A DNA stretch of 64,000 bases from Dugong dugon (GCA_030035585.1 CM057461.1:172309624-172373623); one strand, 5' to 3'. Shown: positions 1 through 11,281, counted from the first letter of the stretch. Notes: generated by a model from the sequence alone, not told the origin. A program made the numbers and translations.

Positions 1-37
1 TAATTTAGTTATCTGATTGATTCTTTTCCCCCCTCAG

Positions 38-134
38 GTCAAATTCACCAGTGCTGTGAAGCTGTCTGAAGGTGGGCCACCAGGTGGAATGGAGAATGGA
101 AGAGATGAAGAGGAGAATTTCTTCAAGCGTCTTG
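38..134 (+). CDS. UNC80: UNC80 exon A (partial CDS)
   Basis: This exon has 97 bases: 32 codons plus one base. It begins in phase 0 after a pyrimidine-rich acceptor ending CCCTCAG and ends before the donor GTAAAT at 135. The product starts VKFTSAVKLSEGG and continues through an acidic stretch (GRDEEEN) to FFKRL, matching the UNC80 segment after its basic, serine-rich region. The split glycine codon G|GT is completed by exon B. A possible start codon inside the exon (Met at about residue 18) is not a translation start, because the frame enters from upstream. The Gly/Pro run before Met (PPGG) looks like the least conserved part of this exon. The donor lacks the consensus G at +5. Confidence 0.96.
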
Positions 135-290
135 GTAAATGTTATGCACCCAAAAAACACCATATAACTTTCCTCTTACAGAACAAACCTTTTATTAGAT
201 AGAATGGTCTATTTTCTATTTCCGCCAATTTCTCATTTATTTCTCCCTCACGTTTGTGTATTTTAATACTATTTATAGCTTCTCTAGGGG

Positions 291-629
291 GCATTAGTGG
301 TTCAGTGGTAGAATTCTCATCTTCTACATGGGAGCCCGGGATTTGATTCCCAGCCAATGCACCTCATGCACAGCTACCACCTGCCTGTCAGTGGAGGCTA
401 ATGTGTTACTATACTGCTGCACAGGATTCTGCAGAGCTGTCACACTAAGACAAACTAGAAAGTAAGTTCCAGTGGTCTACATCCAAAAACAGCCAGTGAA
501 AACCCTGTGGATCACAACTTCTGATATACAACCGATTACGGGATGGTGTAGGAGCAGGCAGTGTTCCATTCTGTTCTGCATGGAGTTACCATGAGTTAGG
601 GCTGACTTGATGGCAGCTAACAGCAACAT
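291..629 (+). mobile_element. tRNA-Gly-headed SINE with RTE-like body
   Basis: The first 71 bases (291-361) align end to end with tRNA-Gly. The A box (TGGTTCAGTGG) is intact, six of seven acceptor-stem pairs are kept, and a slightly altered B box ends GATTTGATTCC; the anticodon position now reads TCT. The body (about 390-505) resembles the RTE 5' region (AAACAGCCAGTGAAAACCCT). The end (about 545-629) resembles the RTE 3' end (GGTGTAGGAGCAGGCAGTG, then CTGACTTGATGGCAGCTAAC). A second copy lies at 59405-59738. Confidence 0.8.
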
Positions 630-769
630 AGCTTTTCTATTTGTTACCAATTTAGTTCAACGGACATTTATTGAAGCCCTACTGTTCTGTGCTTACTGGT
701 AGGCACTGGGTTTACAAAGAAGAATAAGACACTATTCCTTCTTCTGCTGTCCTGTCCTTCATTAAAATC

Positions 770-1150
770 TGAGAGCTGAAAGGAAGCTTTAGAGATCCTT
801 TTTTCCAACCACCTATCCATTTAGAAATTCTGCTCATAACATCTCTGACAGGTGGCCAGCCATCCTCTGCTGAGAGAGAGTTTATTGTTTTACAAAGAAA
901 CCTGTTCCAGAGCTAGACAGCTTTAATTAGAAAGTCTTTCCTTACACTCTGAAAATATATACATCCCATAAATTTGATGCACTGGCCCTAATTATGACAC
1001 ACAAACATAATGCTAGATCCACCTATCAGCCATTTTGTGCCCTCCCTTCTGTTGGCTAAACACCCTTGGTTCTTTAGTTTTTTTCTTACATGGAAGAGTC
1101 TGAAGGTCTATCACCATCTTGATTGCCTTCTGCTATGTATTGTTGTTCAA
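770..1150 (+). repeat. Ancient mammalian interspersed repeat (family not named)
   Basis: The sequence resembles an old repeat shared across mammals. Recognisable landmarks are TGACAGGTGGCCAGCCATCC, a block around AGCTTTAATTAGAAAGTC, and GGCTAAACACCCTTGGTTC followed by TCACCATCTTGATTGCC. It is strongly diverged. I cannot name the family without a repeat library. Confidence 0.45.
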
Positions 1151-1565
1151 TGATGTGCTTTACAAGATGTGGAGCTTCAGATGGAATACATTTGACTTTG
1201 ATCGGTATAGCAGATAGTGTAACTGTTAACCTCCTTGAATCTAGCAAATGTATTAACTAGATAATTGCATTGTCTATCTTCCTACCACATACTTGGTTTG
1301 TATTGAATTTTGGATTAACTTTTGCTGGCTTTCCATATGAATAAATATCATGCTATACTTTAATGTAGGCATAATTGATTTTATTTCATTATGTAAATAA
1401 ATAAAATTTATTCTTTCATTAACTTTAAGAATAGCTAAGTCACTTTAACAGCACAAGTGGAAGAGCGTAGTCAATGTCACTGAACTGTGTATGTAGAAAT
1501 TTTTGAAACGGTGTATCTTTGGCTATGCGTATTTTCACCAAAAAAAAAAAAAGGTTGAGAATTTA

Positions 1566-1690
1566 GAGGGTTAATATGTTGTGGGGTTGTTAACCAATGT
1601 CATAAAACAACATGTGTACTACTGTTTCATGAGAAACTATTTGTTCTGTAAGCCTTCGCCTGAAGTACAATAAAATATTAAAAAAAAATT
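1566..1690 (+). repeat. 3' fragment of the polyA-tailed retroposon seen at 40924-41716
   Basis: Matches the last 120 bases of the element at 40924-41716: GTTGTGGGGTTGTTAACCAA, GAGAAACTA.TTGTTCTGTAA, then AAGTACAATAAAATATT and an A-run. The A-run (1680-1688) is followed at once by a T-run (1689-1699), giving a small palindromic A/T junction. It is probably a truncated copy. Confidence 0.7.
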
Positions 1691-2365
1691 TTTTTTTTAA
1701 ATCATATACTAATTAGATGTTTTTAATTGCATATGTTAATGATACAAATAGTCAAAATATTTTTACCAGTTTTAGCACAGCAGCCCAAATAAGATATCTG
1801 GGATCAATTAAAAATATCTGGAACAGGGCAAGGTATGTTTTCAATGTTCAATATTTATTTATCAAATAAATAAATGAATTAAATAAAAACAAAAAAAAGA
1901 ATAGCTAAGTCACATGTCCAGGAAGGAAATTAAGAGACAGCACCCAAAACCAAGTTGAGTTCTGAACCTTAGCTCTGAATCTTTTTTTCTTTCGTGTATG
2001 GTCTAAACTATAAAGATTTGTCTGCAGAGACAGATGCCTGTCCCTGTGTTTGCATCCAACTTGTTGATATTATGACCGCACAGAACAACATAATGCCTAG
2101 AACACTTCTAGTTGACTTTGATTAATTAACAATCTGTGGGTATAGTTTTTCAGCCAACCATACACTTAATTTACTAGTGAGCAGTGAGCACTTTCTCGTC
2201 TCATTTCAAAAATATATCAGACTTTAAAAATAAATGTCTCACTGATAACTTTATAACCATATTATAAGGAGGAAAGTGGTTTAGTTCATCATAACGTATT
2301 CTTCAGGAAACTATGGTAGTTCCTTTGATGACTTCTATCTTTTTTAGGGGTTCCTAACCATCTAT

Positions 2366-2561
2366 GTAGTGGTTAAGCACTTGGCTGCTAACCAAAAGGG
2401 TCGGTGGTTCCAACCCACCAGCCACTCTGTGGGAGAAAGATGTGGCAGTCTGCTTCTGTAAAGATTCCAGCCTTGGAAACCCTATGGCGGAGTTCTACTC
2501 TGTCCTATAGGGTCACTCTGAGTCAGAATCGACTTGACAGCAACTGATTTTTGGCTTTGGT
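2366..2561 (+). mobile_element. AfroSINE (tRNA-derived SINE)
   Basis: Starts GTAGTGGTTAAGCACTTGGC, so a few bases of the head are missing. B box is GTGGTTCCAACCC. It carries the longer body with GGGAGAAAGATGTGGCAGTC and ends TCAGAATCGACTTGACAGC and TTTGGCTTTGG. It is bounded by a perfect 11-bp target site duplication TAACCATCTAT at 2355-2365 and 2562-2572, which fixes the borders. Confidence 0.93.
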
Positions 2562-3415
2562 TAACCATCTATTTCATTATCTCATAGAATTTGGCCAGAG
2601 TTGTACATTCAGTTTATTAGTCTGTGGTTTCAATAATCTTCTTAACAATCAGGACCTTTGCCATTTTGAGTCTTTTTGCTTTGCTTCTACTCCTAATTTC
2701 TCAGAGAAGATTCATCTAGTGTTCAGACCATCAGTATTAGACATTTTTTTGTGGCTTTTTGAAAATGAAAAGTGAGTTAAAGCATGTTCTCCAGGTATGT
2801 CCTGTGTTAGCTGGATGTTGTTTGGCTGGTCCTGGGATCACATTTCTAAGTTCTTTCTGTGCCCTGGAGTGTAATTTGATGGAACTGAGGCTTAAACTCA
2901 AAGAGAGTGGGATCTCTTACATTTGGTGAATATTCCTTCTTAATGAAGCTTTCCCATTGTTTTCCTTGGTGGAAATGATGGAGAATAATTGAGTTGTGTA
3001 CCCTTCTTTTTGATTACTCTTACCCTTCTTTCTTCAAGTAATAGCCTCCTCCTTTCTTTAACTGTTGTTCTTATTCCAAACATGTTCTCATTAGCGTTTC
3101 TCATAAAAATGTAGTTCATTCTGGATTTTGTTTTTCTTAACTCTCTTCCTGCAGGTTCCAACCATTGTTTCATATATTCTTTTTATACACGTGTTGTTAT
3201 GTGACACTAATTGCAATCCCTATAATGTGATCATATATTCTTTATATATTATTCACAAATAAAAATGATCTGCCAAAGAATATCCATATAGCCAGATTCT
3301 AGGATGAGTTTGTGTCAGCATTACCCAAAATGCACAGTCGCTTTCTATATGTCTAAAGGACAAAACTAAAATACCTAGCACTGATATTTAGAATAGCTTA
3401 TGTGCTTATTTTGGA

Positions 3416-3532
3416 AACCCTGGTTGCATAGTGGTTAAGTGCTACTGCTGCTAATCAAAAGGTCGGCAGTTTGAATCCACCAGGTGCTCCTTGGAAACTA
3501 TGGGGCAGTTCTGTTCTGTCCTACAGGGTCAC
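3416..3532 (+). mobile_element. AfroSINE, 3'-truncated
   Basis: Head reads CCTGGTTGCATAGTGGTTAA, then AAAGGTCGGCAGTTTGAATC and GGGGCAGTTCTGTTCTGTCC. The terminal GAATCGACTCGACGG part is missing after GGGTCACTA. Confidence 0.9.
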
Positions 3533-4199
3533 TAGTTTGTTTTTAGTGTGCTTTTGAATGTCAAGAGAACATAGCTTGTATATCATCATTCTTTGCCCAT
3601 GTTCTCTGGCTTGTTAAAAATCATCACACATATTCTGTGAGATAAATCCTTTGGAATCACTTGCAGAAGACAGGCATCCGCAGCTATTCTAAATGAACCA
3701 AATAACCATTTGCTAATATAAGTGCATTGTATTTTGCAATAAATAACACTTTTGTGCAAGTGAACATCTTTTTGTCTTTGTGCCCGCTTTTCTTTCTTAT
3801 ATTTTTTAAGCTTTGCAATGTATTTCTGTGATTCCTGTGCATCCATGACTGATGCCATGTCCTTTTCTTCCTCTTTGAGATTATTTGTAACTTAATTACC
3901 TATTTTCTTCATTAATTCTTTTAAAGTTGTTAAAGAAAACGAACATCAAACATAATTACTAACAATTCAAACATGATGCCTGAACTTCACTGAGCTAAAG
4001 ATAAAATGCAATAGACAATAGAGTTTCTTCAAAATAAAATTTAAAAAATTCAGTAAGTTAAAAATTGGTGAACATTTAATAAAATCAAGATCACATTCAG
4101 AGATCGGCTTTCTTTTTTCTTCTGTGTCTTCACACTCTCTAAAAAATATTTCATTTTATAAATTCTGTTATCTTTTAAAGAAAAGTTGTTTGCTTAATT

Positions 4200-4250
4200 A
4201 AAGCAATTTGTAACTAAGTAACAATGAGTACCTTCTACATGCCTATCTCT
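4200..4250 (+). repeat. Left arm of a 51-bp inverted repeat (donor of the insertion at 5347-5397)
   Basis: Bases 4200-4250 equal the reverse complement of 5347-5397 with two mismatches (49/51). This arm lies outside the LINE, 267 bases beyond its 3' end; the other arm is inside the LINE. Confidence 0.93.
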
Positions 4251-4516
4251 GCTGTAAACTGTTTGAAAAATACTGCTTAAAGAAACATTAAATTTTGAAA
4301 CTTCGTTCTCTGATTTACCCACCTATAAAATATGCAACTGTATGTGAATTATAACTCAATAAACCAAATATAAAAAACTAAACAAACAGTAAATAAATGC
4401 AGTTAAAATGTACTGAGGCTAAAAAGTTCGTTCTCATGGTCAGAAAAGCTAGTTTATCATCAAGGATACTGGGAGAAAATCAATAGGTTTTGGTACCTAT
4501 ACCTATATAGACGTAT

Positions 4517-6560
4517 GTTGTTGTTGTTAGGTGCTGTCGATTCGGTTCCATCTCATAGCAAACCTGGGGACAATAGAATGAAACACTGCCGGTCCTGCGC
4601 CATCCTCACAATCATTGTTATGCCTGAGCCTGTTGTTGCAGCCACTGTGTCAATCCATCTCCTTGAGGGTCTTCCTCTTTTTCGTTGACCCTCTACTTTA
4701 CCAAGCATGATGTCCTTCTCCAGGGAATGATCCCTCCTGCTAACATGTCCAAACTATGTGAGACAAAGTTTCGTGATCCTTGCCTCTAAGGGGCATCCTG
4801 GCAGTGATATCCTTCATTCCACGTCCTCTTCTGTATCTGGCTTGAATTTCTGGCAGTTCCTTGTTGATGTACCTCTGCAACTGCTTTTGAATGATTTTCA
4901 GCAAAATTTTACTTGTGTGTGATCTTAATGATATTGTTTGATAATTTCCTCACTCTGTTGGATCCCTTTTCTTTGGAATAGGCATAACTATGGATCGCTT
5001 CCAATCAGGTGGCCAGGTAGCTGCCTTCCAAATTTTTTGGCATAGACCAGTAAGCCACTTCAGTGCTGTATCCGTTTGTAGAAACATCTCAATTGGCATT
5101 CTGTGAATTCCTGGAGCCTTGTTTTCCACTATTGTCTTCTTCCTAGACAGATTTGTTGGTTCCTCTGGCATTTCGTGGTATATTCAATAGTCTTCACCAA
5201 CACCATAATTTAAAGGTGTCAGTTCTTCTTCTGTCTTCCTTATTCGTTGTCCAGCTTTCACATGCATAAGAGGTGATTGAAAACACCATGGCTTAGGTCA
5301 GGCACAACTTAGTCCTTAAAGTGACATCTTTGCTTTCGAATTTTAAAGAGATAGGCATATAGAAGGTACTCATTGTTACTTATTTACAAATTGCTTTTTG
5401 CAACAGATTTGCCCAGTGCAATGCATCTTTTCATTTCTTGACTGCTGCTTCCATGGGCGTTGATGGTGGATACAAGTAAAATGAAATCCTTGACAACTTC
5501 AATCTTTTCTCCATTTATCATGATGTTGCTTATTGGTCCAGTTGTCTGGATTTTTGTTTTCTTTATGCTGAGGTATAATATATACTGAAGACTGCAGTCT
5601 TTATCTTCATCAGTAAGTACTTCAAGTCCTCTTCACTTTCAGGAAGCAAGGTTGTGTCACCGGCATAACGCAGGTTGATAACGAGTCTTCCTCCAATCCT
5701 GATGCCCCGTTCTTCTTCATGTAGTCCAGCTTCTCAGATTATTTGCTCAGCGTACAAATTGAATAAGTATGGTGAAAGGACACAACACTGACACACACCT
5801 TTCCTGACTTTAAACTACACAGTATCCCCTTGTTCTGTCCGAACAACTTCCTCTTGATCCATGAACAGGTTCCTCATGGGCACAATTAAGTGTTCTGGAA
5901 TTCCCATTCTTTGCGATGTTATCCATAATTTGTTATTATCCACACAGTCGAATACCTTTGCATAGTCAGTAAAACACAGGTAAACATCTTTCTGGTATTC
6001 TCTGCTTTCAGCCAGGATCCATCTGACAGCAGCAATGATATCCTTCGTTCCACGTCCTCTCCTGTATCTGGCTTGAATTTCTGGCAGTTCCTTGTCAATG
6101 TACCTCTGCAACTGCTTTTGAATGATTTTCAGCAAAATTTTACTTGTGTGTGATCTTAAATATATTGTTTGATAATTTCTGCATTCTGTTGGATAACTTT
6201 TCTTTGAATAGGCATAAATATGGATCTCTTCCAGTCAGTTGGCCAGGTAGCTGTCTTCCAAATTTCTTGGCATAGACCAGTGCGTACTTCAGTGCTGTAG
6301 CTGTTTATAGAAACATCTCACTTGGCATTCTGTCAATTCCTGGAGCCTTGTTTTTCACCATTGTCTTCGGTGCAGCTTGGACTTCTTCCTTCAGTGCCAT
6401 CAATTCTTGATCGTATATATGCTGCCTCCTGAAATGTTTGAATATTGACCAATTCTTTTTGGTACAGTGACTCTGTGTATTCCTTCCATCTTCTTTTGAT
6501 GCTTCCTGCATCATTTAGTTAATGATTTCTTACAAAGAGTTTTCCTTCAGCAGGATATAA
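4517..6560 (-). mobile_element. RTE-type LINE, 5'-truncated and rearranged
   Basis: Reverse-strand RTE starting within the reverse-transcriptase region, its 3' end at 4517 marked by (GTT)n. Compared with the plus copy at 7783-10950, its order is: body matching 9318 to about 10646, then a repeat of about 9455-9790, then 10670 to the end. The block 4797-5147 therefore duplicates 6027-6372. A 43-base foreign piece also interrupts it at 5351-5393. The translated RT fragment on this strand (5815-6135) retains CFTDYAKVFDCVDNNKLW. All frames are broken, and the chimeric frame at 4950-5171 spans the rearrangement junction. Confidence 0.9.
5347..5397 (-). repeat. Right arm of the 51-bp inverted repeat, inside the RTE copy
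   Basis: The LINE reads ...TTTAAAGAG then, after 43 foreign bases, CTTTTTGCAACAG..., where the intact element has only GT between the two. The foreign bases match 4201-4250 in reverse. The shared AGAG and GCTTT at the ends are microhomologies. Confidence 0.93.
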
Positions 6561-6607
6561 AAATCTGACCTCCTTCAACATAAACATTTAGGTATTTTAG
6601 AGATACA

Positions 6608-6910
6608 ATGTGGCGTAGTGGTAAGAGCACAGGTTTGTGGTCAGTAAGTCTGGGTTTGAACCTTAACTTTTTAACTTTCTGTTTGTATGAACTTACACTG
6701 AGCTTCTTAACCTGCCCCTTCTTTGTCTGTCTGTGAGTCTTTCTCTCTTTCTCACACACACAGATACATTCTTTTTTTCTCTGTCTCTAGAAAGGAGGAA
6801 ATAATAACTATCTTATAGGGCTGTTCCAAAAAAGTAAAGGAAATAAAATTATAAAGCATTTCATACAGTACTTGGCACAAAGTAAGTGCTCCAAAAATGG
6901 TAGCAAATAT
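6608..6910 (+). repeat. MIR
   Basis: tRNA-derived MIR pattern: GTGGCGTAGTGGTAAGAGCA, GTCTGGGTTTGAACC, later TATCTTATAGGGCTGTTCC and CAGTACTTGGCACAAAGTAA with GTGCTCCAAAAATGG. A pyrimidine/CA-rich low-complexity patch sits in the middle (6715-6790). Confidence 0.8.
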
Positions 6911-8160
6911 CATATTGTTTTCCACTGCAAATGGCTTTTACTTCCAGGAAGATTCTTAAGTTCTGGGCTTGTAGGACACTGCTGCTCTTCTTACCTATAA
7001 TAAATATGCATCATTCTGTGATGCAAAGAATATATATTCTTTCATACAACAATTGTTTGATCACTCTTTATTCGTGTTTTGTTAATTACATTCTTGAGCT
7101 GCCTGGTTTCTGAAGTTCTTTCAATCTAAATGGCATTTCCTTTAGTGAATACATTTCTTTTGGAATTAGTCATCTTGTCAAATAATATTGAAAATATAGT
7201 GAGACACTTGTTCTTAATGCTCCCTTTAATAAAATAATGGCAACTCTTACCAATAAATTTATTATTTGCATTTCATCATTATATATTAAGTTAAAGCAAG
7301 TTTATTGCTCATTCATCCTGTGTTACGTATTATTCCTATTACAGATTTGAGGCAGTTATTGCCTAAGATATTTTAAATCTTAATTATAACAACAAATGAA
7401 AAACAACCGGATTCACTAAAAAGAAAATTCTTTTATTTCTGGGTCTATCTTGAACTCAAAGTTCCAGGGACTGCTAAAGTTACCATTTTTTTAATGTGTG
7501 CATAATCAATTTCTCTTTAACATGTGTAACTGTTAACAGGTTGCATGTAAATGATGAATAAAGTGACATATTGATGGGAAAAATAACAGGAAGTTATCTT
7601 TTCTCATAGCCTTGGTAATACGCAATAAGTAAATAGAGTAGCGTTTGGAAAGGAAGCTATTGTGGAACAAGGCTGTCCTGGAAATGTTTATTCCTCATCT
7701 GTAGTGTTTAGCTCTGTCCTTTTTTTTTCTTTAATTTAGATTTTGTCTTTAGAATTAACTTTGCTATCTAACTATACCCCTACCCGTCTTGTCAGTTTGT
7801 CATACTGTGGGGGCTTGTGTGTTGCTGTGATGCTGGAAGCTATGCCACCGGTATTCAAATACCAGCAGGGTCACCCATGGTGGACAGGTTCAGCTGAGCT
7901 TCCAGACTAAAACAGACTAGGAAGAAGGACCTGGAGCAGAGCATTGTCTGACATAGTGCAGGAAGATGACTCCCTCATATTGGAAGGCACTCAAAAGACG
8001 CCTGGGGAAGAGCCGCCTCTTCAAAGTCGAATTGACCTTAATGACATGGATGGATGGAGTCATACTTTCAGGACCTTCATTTTCTGATGTGGCATGACTC
8101 AAAATGAGAAGAAACAGCTGCAAATATCCGTTAATAATTGGAACATGGAATGTGTGAAAT

Positions 8161-8856
8161 ATGAATCTAGGAAAATTGGAAATCTTCAAAAATAAAATGG
8201 AATACAAAAATATTGATATCTTAGGCATTAGTGAGCTGAAATGGATTGGTATTGGCCATTTTGAATCAGACAGTCATGTGGTCTACTATGCCAGGAATGA
8301 TAAACCGAAGAGGAATGGCATTGCACTGGCCATCAAAGAGACCATTTCAAGATCTATCCTGAAGTACAACAGTGTCAGTAATAGGATAATATCCATATGC
8401 CTACAAGGAAGACCAATTAATATGACTATTATTCAAATTTACGCACTAACCACTAAGGCCAAAGATGAAGAAACTGAAGATTTTTACCAACTTCTGCAGT
8501 CTAAAATTGATCAAACATGTAATCAAGATGCATTGATGATTATTGGCAATTGGAATTCAAAAGTTGGAAACAAAGAAGAAGGAGCAGTAGTTGGAAAATA
8601 TGGCCTTGGTAAGAGAAACGATGCTGGAGGTTACATGATAGAATTTTGCAAGACCAACTACTTCATTGCAAATGCCTGTTTTCAACAACATAAATGGCGA
8701 CTATACACATGGACCTTGCCAGATGGAATATACAGAATCAAATTGACTACATCTGTGGAAAGAGAAGGTGGAAAAGCTCAATATTATCAGTCAGAACAAG
8801 GCCAAGGGCTGATCGCAGAACAGACCATCAATTGCTCATATGCAAGTTCAAGTTGA
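8161..8856 (+). pseudogene. RTE endonuclease domain, broken
   Basis: A 231-codon open piece from MNLGKLEIFKNKMEY to SYASSS. Endonuclease/exonuclease/phosphatase-family landmarks are GISELKWIGIG (catalytic Glu), RPINMTIIQIYALT, and IIGNWNSKVGN, where the usual GDWN/GDFN motif has lost its catalytic Asp (now Asn). In the active element this domain nicks target DNA to prime reverse transcription. The original protein continued into RT; here the frame ends at 8854. Confidence 0.9.
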
Positions 8857-8998
8857 AGCTGAAGAAAATTAGAACAAGTCCATGAGAGTCCAAGTACGAC
8901 CTTGAGTATATCCCAACTGAATTTAGAGTACATCTCAAGAATATATTTGCATTGAACACTAATGACCAGACGAGCTGTGGAATGACATCAAGGACATC

Positions 8999-10157
8999 AT
9001 GTTTGAAGAAAGCAAGAGGTCATTAAAAAGACAGGAAAAAAAGAAAAGACTAAAATGGATGTCAGAAGAGACTCTGAAACTTGCTCTTGAATGTCGAATA
9101 GCTAAAGTGAGAGGAAGAAATGAAGAAATAAAAAAGCTGAACAGAAGATTTCAAAAGTTGGCTCGAGAAGACAAAGTAAAGTATTATAGTGACATGTGCA
9201 AAGACCTGGAGTTAGAAAACCAAGAGGGAAGAACACACTTGGCATTTCTCAGACTGAAAGAACTGAAAACAATTTCAAACCTCCAGTTGCAATATTGAAG
9301 GATTCTATGGGCAAAATACTGAACGACACAGGAAGCATCAAAAGAAGATGGAAGGAATACAGAGAGTGACTGTACAAAAGAGAATTGGTAGATGTACAAC
9401 CATTTCAGGAGGCAGCATATCATCAAGAACCGATGGTACTGAAGGAAGAAGTCCAAGCCGTGCTGAAGACATTGGCGAAAAACAAGGCTCCAGGAATTGA
9501 CAAAATACCAACTGAGATGTTTCAACAAAGGGATGTAGCACTGGAGGTGCTCACTAGTCTATGCCAAGAAATTTGGAAGACAGCTACCTGGCCAACTGAC
9601 TGGAAGAGGTACATATTTATGCCTATTCTGAAGAAAGGTGATCCAACTAAATGCAGAATTATTGAACAATATCATTAATATCACACACAAGAAAATTTTG
9701 CTGAAGATCGTTCAAAAGCAGTTGCAGCAGTACATTGACAGGGAACTGCCAGAAGTTCAAGCTGGATTCAGAAGAGGACGTGGAAACCAGAGATATCATT
9801 GCTGATGTCAGATAGATCCTGGCTGAAAGCAGAGAATACCAGAAAGATGTTTACCTGTGTTTTATTGACTATGCAAAGGCATTCAACTGTGTGGATGGTA
9901 ACAAATTATGGTTAACATTTCAAAGAATGGGAATTCCAGAACACCTAATTGTGCTCACAAGGAACCTGTATATAGACCAAGAGACAGTCATTCGGACAGA
10001 ACAAGGGGATATTGCATGGTTTAAAGTCAGGCAAGGTGTGCATCAGGGTGGTATCCTTTCACCATACTTATTCAATCTGTATGCCAAGCAAATAATCCAA
10101 GTAGCTGGACTAAATGAAGAAGAATGGGGGCATCAGGATTGGAGGGAGACTCATTAA
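8999..10157 (+). pseudogene. RTE reverse-transcriptase region, broken
   Basis: Pieces in different frames cover the linker (8999-9298, lysine/glutamate-rich), the RT fingers (9385-9678: NKAPGIDKIPTEMF, then TWPTDWKRYIFMPILKKGDP) and palm (9858-10157: FIDYAKAFNCVDGNKLW, QGVHQGGILSPYLFNLYA). The catalytic YADD is still present just beyond, at 10168-10179 (NLQYADDSTLL). Frameshifts near 9300, 9670, 9780 and 10140 separate the parts. Confidence 0.9.
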
Positions 10158-10179
10158 CAACCTGCAATATGCAGATGAC

Positions 10180-10950
10180 AGCACTTTGCTTGCTGAAAGT
10201 GAAGAGGACTTGAAGTACTTACTGATGAAGATAAAGACCACAGCCTTCAGTATGTATTACACCTCAACATAAAGAAAACAAAAATCCTCACACCTGGACA
10301 AAAAGCAACATCATAATAAAGGAGAAAAGATTGAAGTTGTCAAGGATTTCATTTTACTTGGATCCACAATCAATACCCATGGAAGCAGCAGTCAAGAAAA
10401 GAAAAGACACATTGCATTGGGCACCTCTGCTGCAAAAGACCTCTTTAAAGTGTTGAAAAGCAAAAATGTCACCTTGAAGACTAAGGTGCGCCTGACCCAA
10501 GCCATGGTGTTTTCAGTCGTCTCATATGCATGAGAAAGCTGAACAATGAATAAGGAAGATGGAAGAAGAATTGATGCCTTTGAATTGTGGTGTTGGCGAA
10601 GAAAATTGAATATACCATGGACTGCCAAAAAACGAACAAATCTGTCTTGGAAGAAGTACAGCCAGAATGCTCCTTCCAGGTAGGGATGGCAAGACTTCAT
10701 CTCACGTACTTTGGACATGTTATCAGGAGGGACCAGTCTCTGGATAAGAATATCATGCTTGGTGAAGTAGAGGGTCAGCAAAAGCGAAGAAGACCCTCAA
10801 TGAAATGGATTGACACAGCGGATGCAGCAGTGGGCTCAAGCATAACAATGATTGTGTGGATGGCGCAGGACCGGGCAGTGTTTCATTCTGTTGCACATAG
10901 GGTTGCTGTGAGTCAGAACCCACTCGAGGGCATCTCACAACAACAACAAT
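10180..10950 (+). pseudogene. RTE C-terminal region and 3' end
   Basis: Follows the YADD motif. Recognisable blocks are LTYFGHVIRRDQSL (from 10587-11048 frame) and GQQKRRRPSMKWIDTA. The 3' end GGCGCAGGACCGGGCAGTGT ... GTGAGTCAGAACCCACTCGA is the part shared with the AfroSINEs and the tRNA-Gly SINEs, and is therefore probably the RT recognition end (inference). Confidence 0.88.
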
Positions 10951-11104
10951 GTCGAACTATATTCAATATTAAAATCTTATACAAGAAAAAATTAAAAATA
11001 TGTTGGAATATGTATACTATAAATTATAGAATGTTCATGAGATATTGAAGCCTTTAAAAATGTGCCTGGAGATAAAAAGACAAATAATAGTACTTTGTAT
11101 TATT

Positions 11105-11260
11105 CTTCCTCAGTGTGTGATTCTTAGACTTTCTGCATCAAAATCACTTGGAGTGTTTATTAAAAATGTACATATCCCCCAGACCTCTAGGAGTATGACC
11201 TGATAGTCTGTATTTTGATAAGCTCCTGACTGATTCTCACTGGTAGGCAGTTTAATTGTA
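11105..11260 (+). repeat. MER5-like hAT DNA transposon fragment
   Basis: Pattern of MER5/Charlie: GTGTGTGATTCTTAGACTTT, GCATCAAAATCACTTGGAG, GTTTATTAAAAATGTACATA, then a CTGAT and CTCACTGG end. Diverged. Confidence 0.6.
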
Positions 11261-11281
11261 GAAAAATGAGGAGGAGGGCTA

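Larger units (their letters stand above)
7783..10950 (+). mobile_element. RTE-type LINE, near full length, inactive
   Basis: About 3.2 kb running from the RTE 5' end (TTGTCAGTTTGTCATACTG) to the CAA-rich 3' end (CTCACAACAACAACAATG). It encodes, in order, an apurinic-like endonuclease, an RT region and a C-terminal region. There are several frame changes (open pieces in frames 1, 2, 1, 3, 3) and stops, so it is dead. A small deletion lies in the 5' region near 7930. It inserted in the same direction as UNC80. Confidence 0.95.

Noticed and set aside
291..361. A functional tRNA-Gly gene
   Set aside because: The anticodon has changed, the B box is altered, and the sequence runs straight into a SINE body; a second copy at 59405 has the same layout.
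4950..5171. A novel small protein on the minus strand (73 codons)
   Set aside because: It spans a rearrangement junction inside the RTE element, joining a C-terminal piece to the RT finger region.
8161..8856. A 231-codon open frame, the longest in the window, as a possible host gene
   Set aside because: It is the endonuclease part of an RTE LINE; the RT and 3' end follow in order and the flanks are element sequence.
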